Shown here: positions 24,631 through 34,378 of the stretch, piece by piece
Layout: each line of letters opens with the position of its first letter
Numbering within the stretch: position 1 is the first letter of the stretch
Assembly (NCBI GenBank): GCA_013285645.1
Contig: JABDHJ010000002.1
Location: 171,303 to 235,302, forward strand
DNA from: Verrucomicrobiota bacterium
GTDB lineage: Bacteria > Verrucomicrobiota > Verrucomicrobiia > Methylacidiphilales > UBA1321
Direction: 5' to 3'
DNA length: 64,000 nt
The notes under the pieces: model-generated
What the model was told of the DNA's origin: nothing
What the model saw: only the letters and a program-made list of their open reading frames with translations
Database searches by the model: none
Made by a program: the position numbers and the translations under genes

Positions 24631-25443
24631 CTACCTCCTCGGCAACGGGCACAAACGATCCAGGGCCTCGACGGTGCCTTCCGCCACTTTGGCAGAGGCC
24701 ACATAACCACCCTCGGCACGGACTTTTTTCTTCACTTCATCCACCGAATTACTGGGGCACCCGATATGCCGCGCATAACGATGGTCCATCATCGGCAGAT
24801 CATTAAGATGATCCCCGGCGACGAAAATCTGCGGCGGCAAAATCGCCAGGCCACTCGAAATCGCCTCCAGGCACGCGCCCTTGTGGTAAAACTTGTGGCT
24901 GAAGCGGAAGTAGATCGAGTTGCGCACCGCGATCAACGTGGGCCAGTTGGCCAGTAACGGGGTCATGAAAGCGGAAATCTCGTCGGCCTCCTCTTCGCAA
25001 CTGGCAATGATGCCGAGCGGCGAACCGGCGTCCTCCACCAGCTTGGCCTGGGTGTGGCGGGTGATGTAGTCCTCGACCAGTTTCCATACGGGATGCACCG
25101 ACTCGAAAAGCTGCGTGTGCATCAGCTCGCACTTGCGGTTCCACTCAAACCAGCCGACGCCGCGCCGGTCGCGCACGAGCCAGATTTCCCGTTCCAGCGC
25201 GACGACCCAGTTGGGCCAGATCGGGGCTTTGCGCCGGACCAAGTCCTCCTGCAGGCTGGCGAAGGTGCGTCCCGTGTTGATGATCCAGTAGACATCGCCG
25301 TGCCTGCGCCAGGCGGTCAGGCGCTCGAAAAAAGCGTCCGAGATCGGCCTGCCATCGGCCTCGGCCAGGGTGCCGTCGAAGTCGGTGCAAATCAGCTTCA
25401 GGCTGGTCGAGAGCAGCGCGGTTTTCTTTTTCTGCTGGCTCAT
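24631..25443 (-). CDS. HAD superfamily hydrolase (Cof-like)
   Basis: 270 residues. Motif I is ICTDFDGTLAE (nucleophile Asp), motif II-like INTGRT, and motif IV FVAGDHLNDLPMM. Predicted phosphatase acting on a sugar phosphate or similar, as for Cof-type C2-cap HADs. The ATG at 25443 overlaps the stop of the upstream small gene (ATGA), so translation is coupled. A frame extending further upstream is a shadow of that gene. Confidence 0.87.
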   Translation of the reverse strand: MSQQKKKTALLSTSLKLICTDFDGTLAEADGRPISDAFFERLTAWRRHGDVYWIINTGRTFASLQEDLVRRKAPIWPNWVVALEREIWLVRDRRGVGWFEWNRKCELMHTQLFESVHPVWKLVEDYITRHTQAKLVEDAGSPLGIIASCEEEADEISAFMTPLLANWPTLIAVRNSIYFRFSHKFYHKGACLEAISSGLAILPPQIFVAGDHLNDLPMMDHRYARHIGCPSNSVDEVKKKVRAEGGYVASAKVAEGTVEALDRLCPLPRR

Positions 25444-25637
25444 GATTTCTTCTTGAGGCTGCGGGGACGGTTCGACTTCAGGCAAATGGCTCCATAGGCG
25501 AGGGCGAGCAGGGCGGTCAACAGGTAGGGCGGAAAGCTCATGCGAATCGGGAGCGCAAACCAAAGAATGATGCTGATGACGGCCAGCACGCCGCCGCCCA
25601 CCAGGAACCAGCGGGCCATGAAAGAGCGATCAAGCAT
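25440..25637 (-). CDS. Small two-helix membrane protein coupled to the HAD gene
   Basis: 65 residues: MLDRSFMARWFLVGGGVLAV... then a second hydrophobic helix (FPPYLLTALLALAYGAICL) and a basic tail ending RSLKKKS. An alternative start is M7. The stop overlaps the HAD start codon. I do not recognise a family. Confidence 0.6.
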   Translation of the reverse strand: MLDRSFMARWFLVGGGVLAVISIILWFALPIRMSFPPYLLTALLALAYGAICLKSNRPRSLKKKS

Positions 25638-25726
25638 GGATGAAATCTAAGTTCCACCGCGCAAATGACAATCCCCGTGTCTGTAAAAGTTCATCGTCTC
25701 GTTTGTATAACCGATTTTACGATTCT

Positions 25727-25837
25727 GTCATCCTGAGCTTGTCGAAGGATCAGCCTCCGGAGAGTTTACGAATCAGCAGATAGGTTTTAATTGCGAAAGC
25801 GCCTTGGAGGCTGATCCTTCGACAAGCTCAGGATGAC
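25727..25837. repeat. R3 inverted pair upstream of the TauE-like gene
   Basis: GTCATCCTGAGCTTGTCGAA...CAGCCTCCGG on the left and its complement on the right enclose about 50 bp. The right arm creates a spurious in-frame ATG (CAGGATGACG) 105 bp before the likely start of the next gene. Confidence 0.85.
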
Positions 25838-25937
25838 GGAATTTTGGAAGAGAAGATTCCACCGAGATCCTCGAAGGAATCAATCAGCCGCCGTTCCTTT
25901 TGCCTTCCCGCCATTCCTCCGCTACAACCTCAAACAG

Positions 25938-26693
25938 ATGTTCCACTTGGCGCCGCCCCACTTTTCCCATTGGGGCTGGGTGGCGGTGATCGGCGGTGCC
26001 TTTGCCATTGGCCTGAACAAGGGCGGTCTGACTGGGCTCGGTATTTTGCCGGTGCTGATTTTCGCCATCGTCCTGAATGCGAAGGAATCGACCGGCTTCA
26101 TCCTGCCGCTGCTCGTCGTTGGAGATGTTTGCGCCATTGGCGTCTATCATCGCGTCGTCATTTGGAAGGTTTTCTGGAAACTCCTGCCGCCAACGGTCGT
26201 GGGAGTCGTAATCGGGTCCTATCTGATGAACCGAATTCCGGAAGCGAAATTCGGGCCGCTGATCGGCTGGATCATCATGGCCTTGATTGGCGTGCAATTC
26301 CTGCGCAGCGCACTCGGCGAGAAAGTGGATCATATCTTTGAATCGCACACCTTCGGGCACGGCATGGGCGTGCTGGCTGGGATCACCACCATGCTGGCTA
26401 ATTCGGCGGGGCCGGTCGCCAATCTCTATTTTCTTTCCGTCGGGCTTCCGAAATGGAATCTCATCGGGACGTCGGTCTGGTTCTTCTTTGTCATCAATCT
26501 TTGCAAGATACCGTTCAGCGTCCATCTCGGACTGACCAATGCCACCTCGCTGACGCTGGCGTTGATGCTTGCGCCCCTGATCGTGGTCGGGGCCTTTTGC
26601 GGGCACCGCCTCGCGAAGATCATGCCGCAAAAGATTTTCGAGCGGTTCCTGCTGATCTGCACGGCGCTGGGCGCGCTGAAGCTGATTTTATAG
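25938..26693 (+). CDS. TauE/SafE-type sulfite exporter family protein
   Basis: 251 residues with about eight hydrophobic helices. Two family repeats are visible: GGAFAIGLNKGGLTGLGILPVLIFAI near the N-terminus and GVLAGITTMLANSAGPVANLYFL in the second half. Such proteins export sulfite, sulfoacetate or similar organosulfonate-related anions, but specificity is not readable. I start at M (MFHLAPPHFSHWG); the ATG at 25833 derives from a repeat. Confidence 0.88.
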   Translation: MFHLAPPHFSHWGWVAVIGGAFAIGLNKGGLTGLGILPVLIFAIVLNAKESTGFILPLLVVGDVCAIGVYHRVVIWKVFWKLLPPTVVGVVIGSYLMNRIPEAKFGPLIGWIIMALIGVQFLRSALGEKVDHIFESHTFGHGMGVLAGITTMLANSAGPVANLYFLSVGLPKWNLIGTSVWFFFVINLCKIPFSVHLGLTNATSLTLALMLAPLIVVGAFCGHRLAKIMPQKIFERFLLICTALGALKLIL

Positions 26694-26696
26694 GAA

Positions 26697-26797
26697 GGAA
26701 TTAGCCACAAAGAGCGCAAAGAACACAAAGAGTCTGAAAAAGAAAAGCCCGTGCTTCCTTCATTTTTGAGTTCTCTGCGTTCTTTGTGGCTAATTCC
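26697..26797. repeat. Long inverted repeat between tauE-like gene and pgsA fusion
   Basis: Arms GGAATTAGCCACAAAGAGCG (26697 on) and its near complement (26770-26797, GTTCTTTGTGGCTAATTCC) enclose about 45 bp. The CACAAAGAACACAAAG type phrase is a common bacterial dispersed repeat. It lies 4 bp after a stop codon, so it could end that transcript. Confidence 0.75.
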
Positions 26798-26883
26798 TCG
26801 GCCTTACATCGGTAGTAAGAAAATGCCGGGTTGAGAAACTCGGTAAACTGGCGCATGGTTGTGTGTATTCCACATCTGTTTTT

Positions 26884-28176
26884 ATGACCCTCCACCGCGC
26901 ACCCACGCTTAACCTGCCGAATCAACTTACCGTTGCGCGGCTGGGCATGTGCGGCCTGCTGCTGATTTCCCTGTCGTTCGACTGGGCTTACGCGGCGACG
27001 ACAGCCCTTGGCATCTTCGCCCTCGCGAGCCTGACCGACTGGCTCGACGGTCATATCGCCCGCACGTACAACCTGGTCACCGATCTCGGCAAGCTCCTCG
27101 ATCCCCTCGCGGACAAGGTGCTCATCATCGGCGCGTTGGTGGAGCTCGTGTATCGCCATGTTGCGCCGACCTGGATGGTGGTCCTCATCATCGCCCGCGA
27201 ATTCCTTATCACCGGCTTGCGCACCATCGCCGCGCATAAGCAAAAAATTCTCGCGGCGGAACGAATCGGCAAGCACAAGACCATCTCGCAAATCGTCTCG
27301 ATTCTCGTTTCCCTCAGCTACCTCAGCCTGGGCGAATTTGGATTGCAGGGGACTTCCATTGCGCGCCTGCTGGACTCGGCTCAGCTTCCGCTTTACTGGA
27401 TCGCATTGGTGATCACCGTGCTTTCCGGTGGGATTTATTTTTGGAAGAACGCAGCCATCGTCAATGAATCGATGGGGGCTGCTCCCGAAAGTCCCGCCGC
27501 AAAGCCAGCACCCAAACCGGGTGCGGCTCCGGCATCGATTCCTCCCGCTACCGAATCTGCGCCCGCCGGTGCTCCGGCCTTCAAGGAATGGGAGGCCATC
27601 GTCGAGGCGCTTGGCCAGGGCGCGCAAATCATTCTGCTGCGCAAGGGCGGTATCGCGGAAGGACGCGCTGGATTCCAGGCCAAGCATCCGAAATTCTGGC
27701 TCTTTCCCACGCGCTTTCATCAACAATGGGAAAAAACGAAGCCCGAATTGCGCCGCCTGATCGCGCCCTCAACTGACACCGGCAAGGACTTCACGCTGCA
27801 GTATTTCGTCGAAGTGACCGACGCCCTTTATCTCAGTTCATGGGAACAGGTGGCGCGACTGGACGACGTTCATTTCTGGGGCGAGGAGATTTTGCGCGAG
27901 CGCTTTGGCTACCAGGATCGCCCGGGCATGGAGCAGGGACTTCACCTTCTCATCGTCCGCGTCTCGAAGATCAATCTGCCGCATCGACTTAAACCCGCGC
28001 CGGAGTATGAAGGCTGTAAATCGTGGATCGATGTGCCGGTCGATTGGTCGAAGGACATTGCCGCACATGTCGTCCGCACGGAGGAGTTCGCCACGCGCCG
28101 CAGCCGGATTCTCGCCGCCGTCGCCACGATTTCCGTTTCATCGTCCGGATCGCTGCCCAAGGTGGCCGCCATATGA
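26884..28176 (+). CDS. Phosphatidylglycerophosphate synthase fused to DUF1802
   Basis: 430 residues. Residues 1-200 are a PgsA-type CDP-alcohol phosphatidyltransferase, with the full motif D52-x2-D55-G-x2-AR-x8-G69-x3-D73-x3-D77 and five to six membrane helices; it should make phosphatidylglycerophosphate for anionic lipids. An Ala/Pro linker (about 205-235) leads to a soluble domain (FKEWEAIVEALGQGAQIILLRKGGI, LFPTRFHQQWEK, EGCKSWIDV) that I recognise as DUF1802-like. The fusion is unusual. The stop overlaps the start of the DJ-1 gene (ATGA). Confidence 0.85.
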   Translation: MTLHRAPTLNLPNQLTVARLGMCGLLLISLSFDWAYAATTALGIFALASLTDWLDGHIARTYNLVTDLGKLLDPLADKVLIIGALVELVYRHVAPTWMVVLIIAREFLITGLRTIAAHKQKILAAERIGKHKTISQIVSILVSLSYLSLGEFGLQGTSIARLLDSAQLPLYWIALVITVLSGGIYFWKNAAIVNESMGAAPESPAAKPAPKPGAAPASIPPATESAPAGAPAFKEWEAIVEALGQGAQIILLRKGGIAEGRAGFQAKHPKFWLFPTRFHQQWEKTKPELRRLIAPSTDTGKDFTLQYFVEVTDALYLSSWEQVARLDDVHFWGEEILRERFGYQDRPGMEQGLHLLIVRVSKINLPHRLKPAPEYEGCKSWIDVPVDWSKDIAAHVVRTEEFATRRSRILAAVATISVSSSGSLPKVAAI

Positions 28177-28724
28177 GCGCATTGGTTTTTCTCGCGCCCG
28201 GTTTCGAGGATATTGAGGGAATCACGGTCATCGATATCCTGCGTCGCGCGGAGATTGAGACAGTCGTGGCGGGGCTTGTGCCCGGCCCGATCATCGCTGC
28301 GCGCAAGACGCATCATCTCGCCGACGTCCTTCTCAGCGAGGTCGATCCCGCGCGTGAATTTGAAGTCATCGTGTTGCCGGGCGGAGATGTGGGCGCGAAG
28401 CACCTGGCGGAAAGTTCGCTCGTGCGCGACTGGCTGATGCGTCAACGGGAACGTGACCAGTGGGTCGCTGCCATTTGCGCCGCACCGACCGCGCTGCTGA
28501 CCCACGGTTGGTTGAAGCCGGAGGAGAGAATCACCTGTCATCCCTCGGTGCGCGCGCAGTTTTCAGTTGGGCAGGTGCAGACGGAACGGGTCGTCGTCGA
28601 GGGCAAGCTCATCACCGGCATGGCGGCAGGCGCGGCGATGGAATGGTCCTACGAGATCGTCCGGCGTCTGCGCGGGGGCGCCGCCGTTGCCAAGATAAAT
28701 CACGGCGTGCATGCCGTGGTGTGA
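28173..28724 (+). CDS. DJ-1/PfpI family protein (YajL/DJ-1 type)
   Basis: 183 residues. The conserved Cys is C102 in AAICAAPTALL and the conserved Glu is E15 in APGFEDIEG; VIVLPGGDVGAKHLAES and INHGVHAV fit the family. Members act as chaperones or deglycases against carbonyl damage, though the enzymatic role is debated. The gene overlaps the PgsA-DUF1802 stop by 4 bp, so the two are translationally coupled. Confidence 0.9.
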   Translation: MSALVFLAPGFEDIEGITVIDILRRAEIETVVAGLVPGPIIAARKTHHLADVLLSEVDPAREFEVIVLPGGDVGAKHLAESSLVRDWLMRQRERDQWVAAICAAPTALLTHGWLKPEERITCHPSVRAQFSVGQVQTERVVVEGKLITGMAAGAAMEWSYEIVRRLRGGAAVAKINHGVHAVV

Positions 28725-28800
28725 GGAGCGACTGGAAAATCGTGCGATCCCTTCGGCTTGGCAAATTGGCGCGAAGTGGAGTTTCGCGGGGAACGGGAGG

Positions 28801-28922
28801 CGTCCCCAAATGGAGTTTGGGAATGAGAGGAGGCAATAAAATTGCGCGGACAAGTGCGTTCCCAACTGCAACTTGGGAACGAGGGAACACTGAACTGATC
28901 CTTCGACAAGCTCAGGATGACC
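28801..28922. repeat. R4 pair and an R3 unit
   Basis: CGTCCCCAAATGGAGTTTGG at 28801 and CGTTCCCAACTGCAACTTGG around 28858 are two palindromic R4 units; CTGATCCTTCGACAAGCTCA (R3) follows at 28897-28922. They separate two convergent genes. Confidence 0.7.
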
Positions 28923-28941
28923 GATTTTTTAAAGGGGGCTT

Positions 28942-31005
28942 CTACCGTCCCCGCGCCAGCAACTTCTCCGCTTCTTCCAGCGCCTGGTGGCCGCCCTTGG
29001 CGTCGCCGATTTCCGTTTTGACTGCGCCGAGATTGTGCCAGGCGCGGGCCAGTTCGGGATCGAGGTCCACGGCCTGTGAATAGTGGAGCATCGCCTGCTG
29101 GAGTTCGCCCAATTGTTGGTACGCCACGCCCGCGTCGAGCCAGATGACCGCGCGCTCCGGCGTAAAGGCCAGCGCCTTTTCGTAAGCGCGAATGGCTTCA
29201 TGAAGCTCGCCCTTTTCGTAAAGGTGGAAGGCCATTTCATTCCAGGCGAGAGACGGCAATTCCGTTTCGCCGGGAGGTGTCGCGGCCGTCTCGCAAATCT
29301 CCATCGCGTTTTCGAGCCGATTGGTCCGCGCCAGCACGATGGCAAGATAATGTCCCGCCAGCGGATAGCCGTGATTGGCTTCGAGCACCTTGCGGAAAGC
29401 CTTCTCTGCGTCCTCCATGCGATTTTGTTGAAAGTAGATCGAGCCCAGTTTGAAATGCGGGTCGGCGTAATCCGTCTTGAAATTGATCGCGCGAAGGCAA
29501 CACCGCTCGGCTTCGTCCAGTTGGTCCAGCGCGCAAAGGGAACCGGCCAGGTTGTCCCAGGCGCGGGAGTAGTCGGGCTTGAGGCCCACCGCGCGATTCA
29601 GCGAATCCACGGAGTGCTGGAATTCGCCCAGCTGAAATTGCAACGCGCCCAAATTGCACCATATCTTCGCCTGTTCCGGGTCCAGTTCCAGCGAGCGGAG
29701 ATAGCACTGCAGCGCGGGATGTAGCATCCCTTCTTCGTGCTGGATCATGCCGCCGTTGAACCACGCCTGGAGATTTTCCGGATTAAGTTCCCGGGCCTTC
29801 TGGTAGGCGACCATCGCGCGTTTGCTTTCGTGATTATTCTGGAAGGCCAGGCCGAGATGCGACCAGACCTCGCTTAGTTGTTCCTTGGGAAAAGCGTCGT
29901 CCCGGACTTGGCGCAGATGGGACTCGGCTTCGGCCAGCGCGCCAGCGTCGATCCATTCAAAGATATCCTCCAACTGCGCCATGGACGGCTTGATTTCCGC
30001 CTTGAGGGAAGTCGTCTTGGGGGCCGTATCCATCGAGGCGAGCCCCTGCTCGATCTCCTCCATCAGGGCCAGCACGAGGTCGGTTCGCGCGGCCACGTCG
30101 CTGCGCGGGGCCTGTTCGAGATTGATGGACGTGCGGATGATGATGTCCTGCGCTTCAAGCGTCGCCAGCAACAGCGTGACGTGGCCCTCCAGAAATTCCA
30201 GCCACTGCGAGGGTGCGATCGAGCGCGGCAGGCGCATGGGGCGCGGAGCGGTCTCGCAGACCACGGCAGTGCGCGTGAGCAAACGCGACATCGCATCGTC
30301 GAGTTTCTTTTGCGTCACCGGCCACGCCGTCTCGGTCAGGATATTTTGTCCCACCTGAAGACGGCTGCGATCGACGGAGAGACGTCCAGTACGTTTGATC
30401 AACGCGGCCGCGCTGGGACGATGGTGCGAAGGACTCTTCACCCCCATGGTTTCCGGCGAAATGACCACGCCCATATCGGACCCAGGCGTGATATGGGACG
30501 GTTTCCTGGGGCCTTCCTGGACCCGCGCATTCAGGCGCTTGATCGCCTCGATGACTTTCTCCTCGGTCTGGACATCTTCGGGCCCAATGCTCAACGCCCG
30601 TTCATAGAGAGCACACGCTGCCTGGGGCAGGCCAAATTCCTCTTCCAGATAGAGGCCAAACCGGTAGAGGAGAGCCGGCTGTTGAGGATTCTTCGCCAGT
30701 TTGATGAAGGTCTCCTTTTGCCGCACGCTCAGGGGGACGGAATGAACCGTCGTGGAAGGGAGGGGCTCGGTGCTGCCGGTGGAGCGTTGCTTTTGTTTCG
30801 CCTCCTCGTAGGCATCCTTGGCGCGTTGTCGGCGCTGGTTCCAGATTTGTTCGATCCCAGCGGTGATGGCCTGCAACGTCTGGAGGGTGTCGATCGACTT
30901 CTGGTCGAAACAAAGGATGAGAAGCTGGCGCCAATGCCGTACTTCAGCAGGATCACGCTCAATTTTGACGAGGATGTCCTGCGCTGCCTGGGTGGTAAAA
31001 TTCAT
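28942..31005 (-). CDS. TPR-repeat protein
   Basis: 687 residues from ATG 31005 (MNFTTQAAQDILVKIERDPA). The first ~330 residues are mostly helical with low complexity and no known domain; from about residue 360 at least eight TPR units are clear (e.g. AEVWSHLGLAFQNNHESKRA, AWFNGGMIQHEEGMLHPALQ, IWCNLGALQFQLGEFQHSVD, AWDNLAGSLCALDQLDEAER). No signal peptide. Probably a cytoplasmic scaffold; the partner is unknown. A longer frame from 31074 extends into the promoter side. Confidence 0.85.
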   Translation of the reverse strand: MNFTTQAAQDILVKIERDPAEVRHWRQLLILCFDQKSIDTLQTLQAITAGIEQIWNQRRQRAKDAYEEAKQKQRSTGSTEPLPSTTVHSVPLSVRQKETFIKLAKNPQQPALLYRFGLYLEEEFGLPQAACALYERALSIGPEDVQTEEKVIEAIKRLNARVQEGPRKPSHITPGSDMGVVISPETMGVKSPSHHRPSAAALIKRTGRLSVDRSRLQVGQNILTETAWPVTQKKLDDAMSRLLTRTAVVCETAPRPMRLPRSIAPSQWLEFLEGHVTLLLATLEAQDIIIRTSINLEQAPRSDVAARTDLVLALMEEIEQGLASMDTAPKTTSLKAEIKPSMAQLEDIFEWIDAGALAEAESHLRQVRDDAFPKEQLSEVWSHLGLAFQNNHESKRAMVAYQKARELNPENLQAWFNGGMIQHEEGMLHPALQCYLRSLELDPEQAKIWCNLGALQFQLGEFQHSVDSLNRAVGLKPDYSRAWDNLAGSLCALDQLDEAERCCLRAINFKTDYADPHFKLGSIYFQQNRMEDAEKAFRKVLEANHGYPLAGHYLAIVLARTNRLENAMEICETAATPPGETELPSLAWNEMAFHLYEKGELHEAIRAYEKALAFTPERAVIWLDAGVAYQQLGELQQAMLHYSQAVDLDPELARAWHNLGAVKTEIGDAKGGHQALEEAEKLLARGR

Positions 31006-31234
31006 AGGGACACTGAGCTGTCCCGATAAAGATGCGCGAGGAACCGCCGGGCGGCAAGTGGCATAGCGTAACAATTATCAAACGAAGACGGCATATTGAT
31101 AGGGGGTGAAAGGACCGAATAACAAGAGAGCTCGGTGCTTTAGACGCCGGGAAGCTGCAATATATTCGCACAAATTGATCTAATCTTAAAAAAATTCTGC
31201 TCAAGGGCCCGGAAGATCGCTACTCTCGGCTCCC

Positions 31235-33772
31235 ATGTCCGATGTCCTTACGCCCATGATGCAGCAGTATCATCGGCTCAAGCGCGAGATTCCCCCGGAT
31301 GCTTTCCTGCTCTTCCGGCTGGGCGATTTCTACGAGTTGTTCTTCGGCGATGCCGAGGAAGGCTCGCGCCTGCTCGATCTCACCCTGACCCAGCGGCAGG
31401 GAACGCCCATGTGCGGCATGCCTTATCACGCGGCGGAAGGCTATATCGCGCAACTCCTCAAGGCGGGACGTCGCGTGGCCATTTGTGACCAAATGGAGGC
31501 GGCCAAGCCCGGACAGATGGTCCGGCGCGAAATCACGCAGATTCTCACCCCCGGCAGTATTCTCGATGCGGGGCAACTCGAACCGAAGCAGAACAACTTT
31601 CTCGTCGCCGTCGCACCGCTGGCGGACAGCTTCGGCGTGGCCGCGCTCGACCTGACCACCGGCGAATTTTTCGCGGGCGATTTCGCTACCCCGGAAGCCC
31701 TGCGCGACGCGGTGGGACGGCTCAGCCCGGCGGAGGTCGTCGTGGCGCAGGGGCACCGTATCGATCTGGAAACCTCGGCTCTCTCCAATGGGGAAAAGCT
31801 CGCCTACTTGCTCGTTGAACATGATGCCTGGAGTTTCGCCCCGGATGCGGCGGAGCACACGCTGCGGGACCATTTCAAGACGGCATCGCTCGATGGTTTC
31901 GGTCTGGCCGATGCCGGTTCCAAGGGAGCCCTCAGCGCGGCGGGTGGTTTGCTCCATTACTTGGGACATGAACTGCGGCGTTCACTGGGGCACGTTCATT
32001 CGTTGCGCCTCTGGCAGAGGGAAGATGTGCTCATTCTCGATGCGGCCACGCGGCGTAATCTTGAGTTGGTCGATCCGTTACGGGCGGGCTCGGGCCAGAC
32101 GACGCTGCTTTCCTCTGTAGATCGCACCGTGACCTCCGGCGGCGGCAGACTTCTTCGCCAATGGCTGCTTGCCCCCTTGCGGGATATTCCCGGCATCGAG
32201 CGCCGCCAAAGCGTGGTCGGCTGGGCACGGACGAATCAGCCCGAACGGACCGCGCTGCAGGAACGCCTGCGGCAGGTGCGCGATGTGGAACGGCTCGTCG
32301 CCCGGCTCGTCCAAGGCAGCGGCAATGCCCGCGATTTGATCGCCCTGCGGGTCTCTCTCGAACAATTGCCCGGTCTGCGAAACCTGCTCGAAAAGCATGA
32401 CGTGACTGCCCTGCGCGAATTGGGTGAAAAGATCACTCCACTCCCTGATTTATCTGAACTTTATTGCCGTGCGTTGGCGGACGATCCGCCCATTGTTCTC
32501 AAAGAGGGCGGTCTCATTCGCGCGGGCTATAACGCGTCCCTCGACGAATTGCGCGCGGCCTCGGTCGAGGGCCAGGAATGGCTGGCCGATCTCCAGCGCC
32601 GCGAGCAGGAGCGCACCGGAATCAAGTCGCTCAAGGTGCGCTACAACCAGGTCTTCGGCTACTATATCGAGATCAGCGCCGCCAATCTTGGCGCCGTCCC
32701 CGCCGACTACACGCGCAAGCAAACGCTCGCCAATGCGGAACGTTTTGTGACGCCTGAGCTGAAGCAGATGGAATCGAAAATCCTCGGCGCGCAGGAACGC
32801 TCGCGGCAGCTAGAGTACGAACTTTTCCTCGATCTGCGCTCGGCGGCGGTGCCTCACTTGCGTGTCATCCAAGACACGGCCCGGGCGCTGCACGAAATCG
32901 ACGTGCTGCTCGGCTGGGGCGCGCTGGCGCAGGAGCGCGATTACATCAAGCCTGAGATGAACGATGGCGGCCTGCTTCTCTTAGAGGAGTCGCGTCACCC
33001 CGTTCTCGAACAACTCGCCGCCAGCGAGAAATTTGTGCCGAACGACGTGCGGCTGGAGATCGAAACCGAACGGCTGGTCATTCTCACTGGACCGAACATG
33101 GCGGGCAAGAGCACCTACATCCGGCAGGTCGCCGTGCTGGCGTTGCTGGCCCATTGTGGCTGCTTTGTCCCCGCGAAGCGCGCAGTGGTCGGGCTGCTCG
33201 ACCGCATTTTCACCCGCGTCGGCGCGAGCGACGACCTCGGACGCGGCCAGAGCACCTTCATGGTCGAGATGAACGAGACGGCCAACATCCTCAACCACGC
33301 CACCAACCGCAGCCTCGTTATTCTGGACGAGATCGGACGCGGCACGAGCACCTTCGACGGGTTGAGCATCGCGTGGTCCGTGGCTGAGTATCTCAACTCC
33401 ACGCTGCGCGCCCGCACGCTCTTCGCCACTCATTACCACGAGTTGACCGAACTCGCGCGGCTCCTCCCCGCGACCAAGAATTACAACGTCGCCGTGCGTG
33501 AATGGGGCGATCACATCGTCTTCCTCCGCAAAATCATCCCCGGCGGAACGGACAAAAGCTACGGCATCCAGGTCGCCCGCCTCGCCGGTCTTCCAGCGCC
33601 CGTCCTCAAACGCGCCAAGGAAATCCTGCGCCAACTCGAAGAAGGCCAGATCGACGACACCGGCCTCCCCAAAATGGCCAAGGCCAAGCAAAAGAAAGAG
33701 AAGGCCCGAGAAGTCCTAAAGGAACTCGATCTATTCGGGCGCGGTGGCCAGGAGCCCGGAAGCTCCTCCTAA
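31235..33772 (+). CDS. mutS: DNA mismatch repair protein MutS
   Basis: 845 residues. The mismatch-binding Phe-x-Glu is in FRLGDFYELFFGDAE near residue 40, the connector and lever/clamp domains follow, and the ATPase has Walker A GPNMAGKSTYIRQ, then DDLGRGQSTFMVEM, Walker B VILDEIGRGTSTFDG and FATHYHELTEL. The C-terminus ends in a Lys-rich tail and lacks a long tetramerisation extension. mutL is not nearby. The start is preceded by about 230 bp of gene-free, AT-rich DNA. Confidence 0.97.
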   Translation: MSDVLTPMMQQYHRLKREIPPDAFLLFRLGDFYELFFGDAEEGSRLLDLTLTQRQGTPMCGMPYHAAEGYIAQLLKAGRRVAICDQMEAAKPGQMVRREITQILTPGSILDAGQLEPKQNNFLVAVAPLADSFGVAALDLTTGEFFAGDFATPEALRDAVGRLSPAEVVVAQGHRIDLETSALSNGEKLAYLLVEHDAWSFAPDAAEHTLRDHFKTASLDGFGLADAGSKGALSAAGGLLHYLGHELRRSLGHVHSLRLWQREDVLILDAATRRNLELVDPLRAGSGQTTLLSSVDRTVTSGGGRLLRQWLLAPLRDIPGIERRQSVVGWARTNQPERTALQERLRQVRDVERLVARLVQGSGNARDLIALRVSLEQLPGLRNLLEKHDVTALRELGEKITPLPDLSELYCRALADDPPIVLKEGGLIRAGYNASLDELRAASVEGQEWLADLQRREQERTGIKSLKVRYNQVFGYYIEISAANLGAVPADYTRKQTLANAERFVTPELKQMESKILGAQERSRQLEYELFLDLRSAAVPHLRVIQDTARALHEIDVLLGWGALAQERDYIKPEMNDGGLLLLEESRHPVLEQLAASEKFVPNDVRLEIETERLVILTGPNMAGKSTYIRQVAVLALLAHCGCFVPAKRAVVGLLDRIFTRVGASDDLGRGQSTFMVEMNETANILNHATNRSLVILDEIGRGTSTFDGLSIAWSVAEYLNSTLRARTLFATHYHELTELARLLPATKNYNVAVREWGDHIVFLRKIIPGGTDKSYGIQVARLAGLPAPVLKRAKEILRQLEEGQIDDTGLPKMAKAKQKKEKAREVLKELDLFGRGGQEPGSSS

Positions 33773-33803
33773 TAGACCTCAGCAAAGCCCCTCTTCAAAG
33801 TCC

Positions 33804-33832
33804 GTCATCCTGAGCTTGTCGAAGGATCAGTT
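33804..33832. repeat. Single R3 unit after mutS
   Basis: GTCATCCTGAGCTTGTCGAA then GGATCAG, directly after the mutS stop. Without a facing arm it forms only a weak hairpin. Confidence 0.75.
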
Positions 33833-33883
33833 CGGTCTGCCTTTTATTCGAGATATTTGATATTAAGGGAAAACGAAAAGAAT

Positions 33884-34378
33884 ATGCCTGTCATTGAACA
33901 AATTACTCCCAAGAGCGTCTCGATCTTCAAGGCTACACGTCTGCAGGCTCTACAAGATTCTCCGACGGCATTCGGAAGCACCTACGCGAAAGAATCCCTT
34001 TTCACGGACGAAGACTGGGGCAAGCGGGCCGCGCAATGGACCAGCGAAAGGTCAATGGGTTATCTGGCGATGGAGGCGGGAAAACCGTGCGGGATTGTCG
34101 CCTCATTTTTGGATGAAAATGATCCGCACAAAGCCCAGCTGGTTTCCATGTGGGTTGCCCCGACGCACCGGCGAAGCGGCGTCGGCCAATCGTTGATCGA
34201 GACCGTCCGGGCATGGGCGGCCAGTAGAGGAGCGAGGCAACTGCTCTTGACCGTCACCAGCAACAACCTGACCGCAATCAAATTCTACCAGCGAAACGGA
34301 TTCTCCATGACCGGAAACACGGAACCGTATCCGAATGACCCGGTTCTTTTTGAATACGAGATGGCCCGGTCCATATAA
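33884..34378 (+). CDS. GNAT family N-acetyltransferase
   Basis: 164 residues. The acetyl-CoA loop is in QLVSMWVAPTHRRSGVGQSL (Q/RxxGxG/A-like RRSGVG), with AARGARQLLLTVTSNNLTAIKFYQRNGFSMTGN at the end, typical of RimI-like GNATs. Substrate unknown. I use ATG 33884; a TTG start 27 bases upstream is possible. Confidence 0.85.
   Translation: MPVIEQITPKSVSIFKATRLQALQDSPTAFGSTYAKESLFTDEDWGKRAAQWTSERSMGYLAMEAGKPCGIVASFLDENDPHKAQLVSMWVAPTHRRSGVGQSLIETVRAWAASRGARQLLLTVTSNNLTAIKFYQRNGFSMTGNTEPYPNDPVLFEYEMARSI

Noticed and set aside
25833..25937. N-terminal extension of the TauE-like protein
   Set aside because: The ATG and first codons come from an R3 repeat arm; the membrane protein begins at the later Met.
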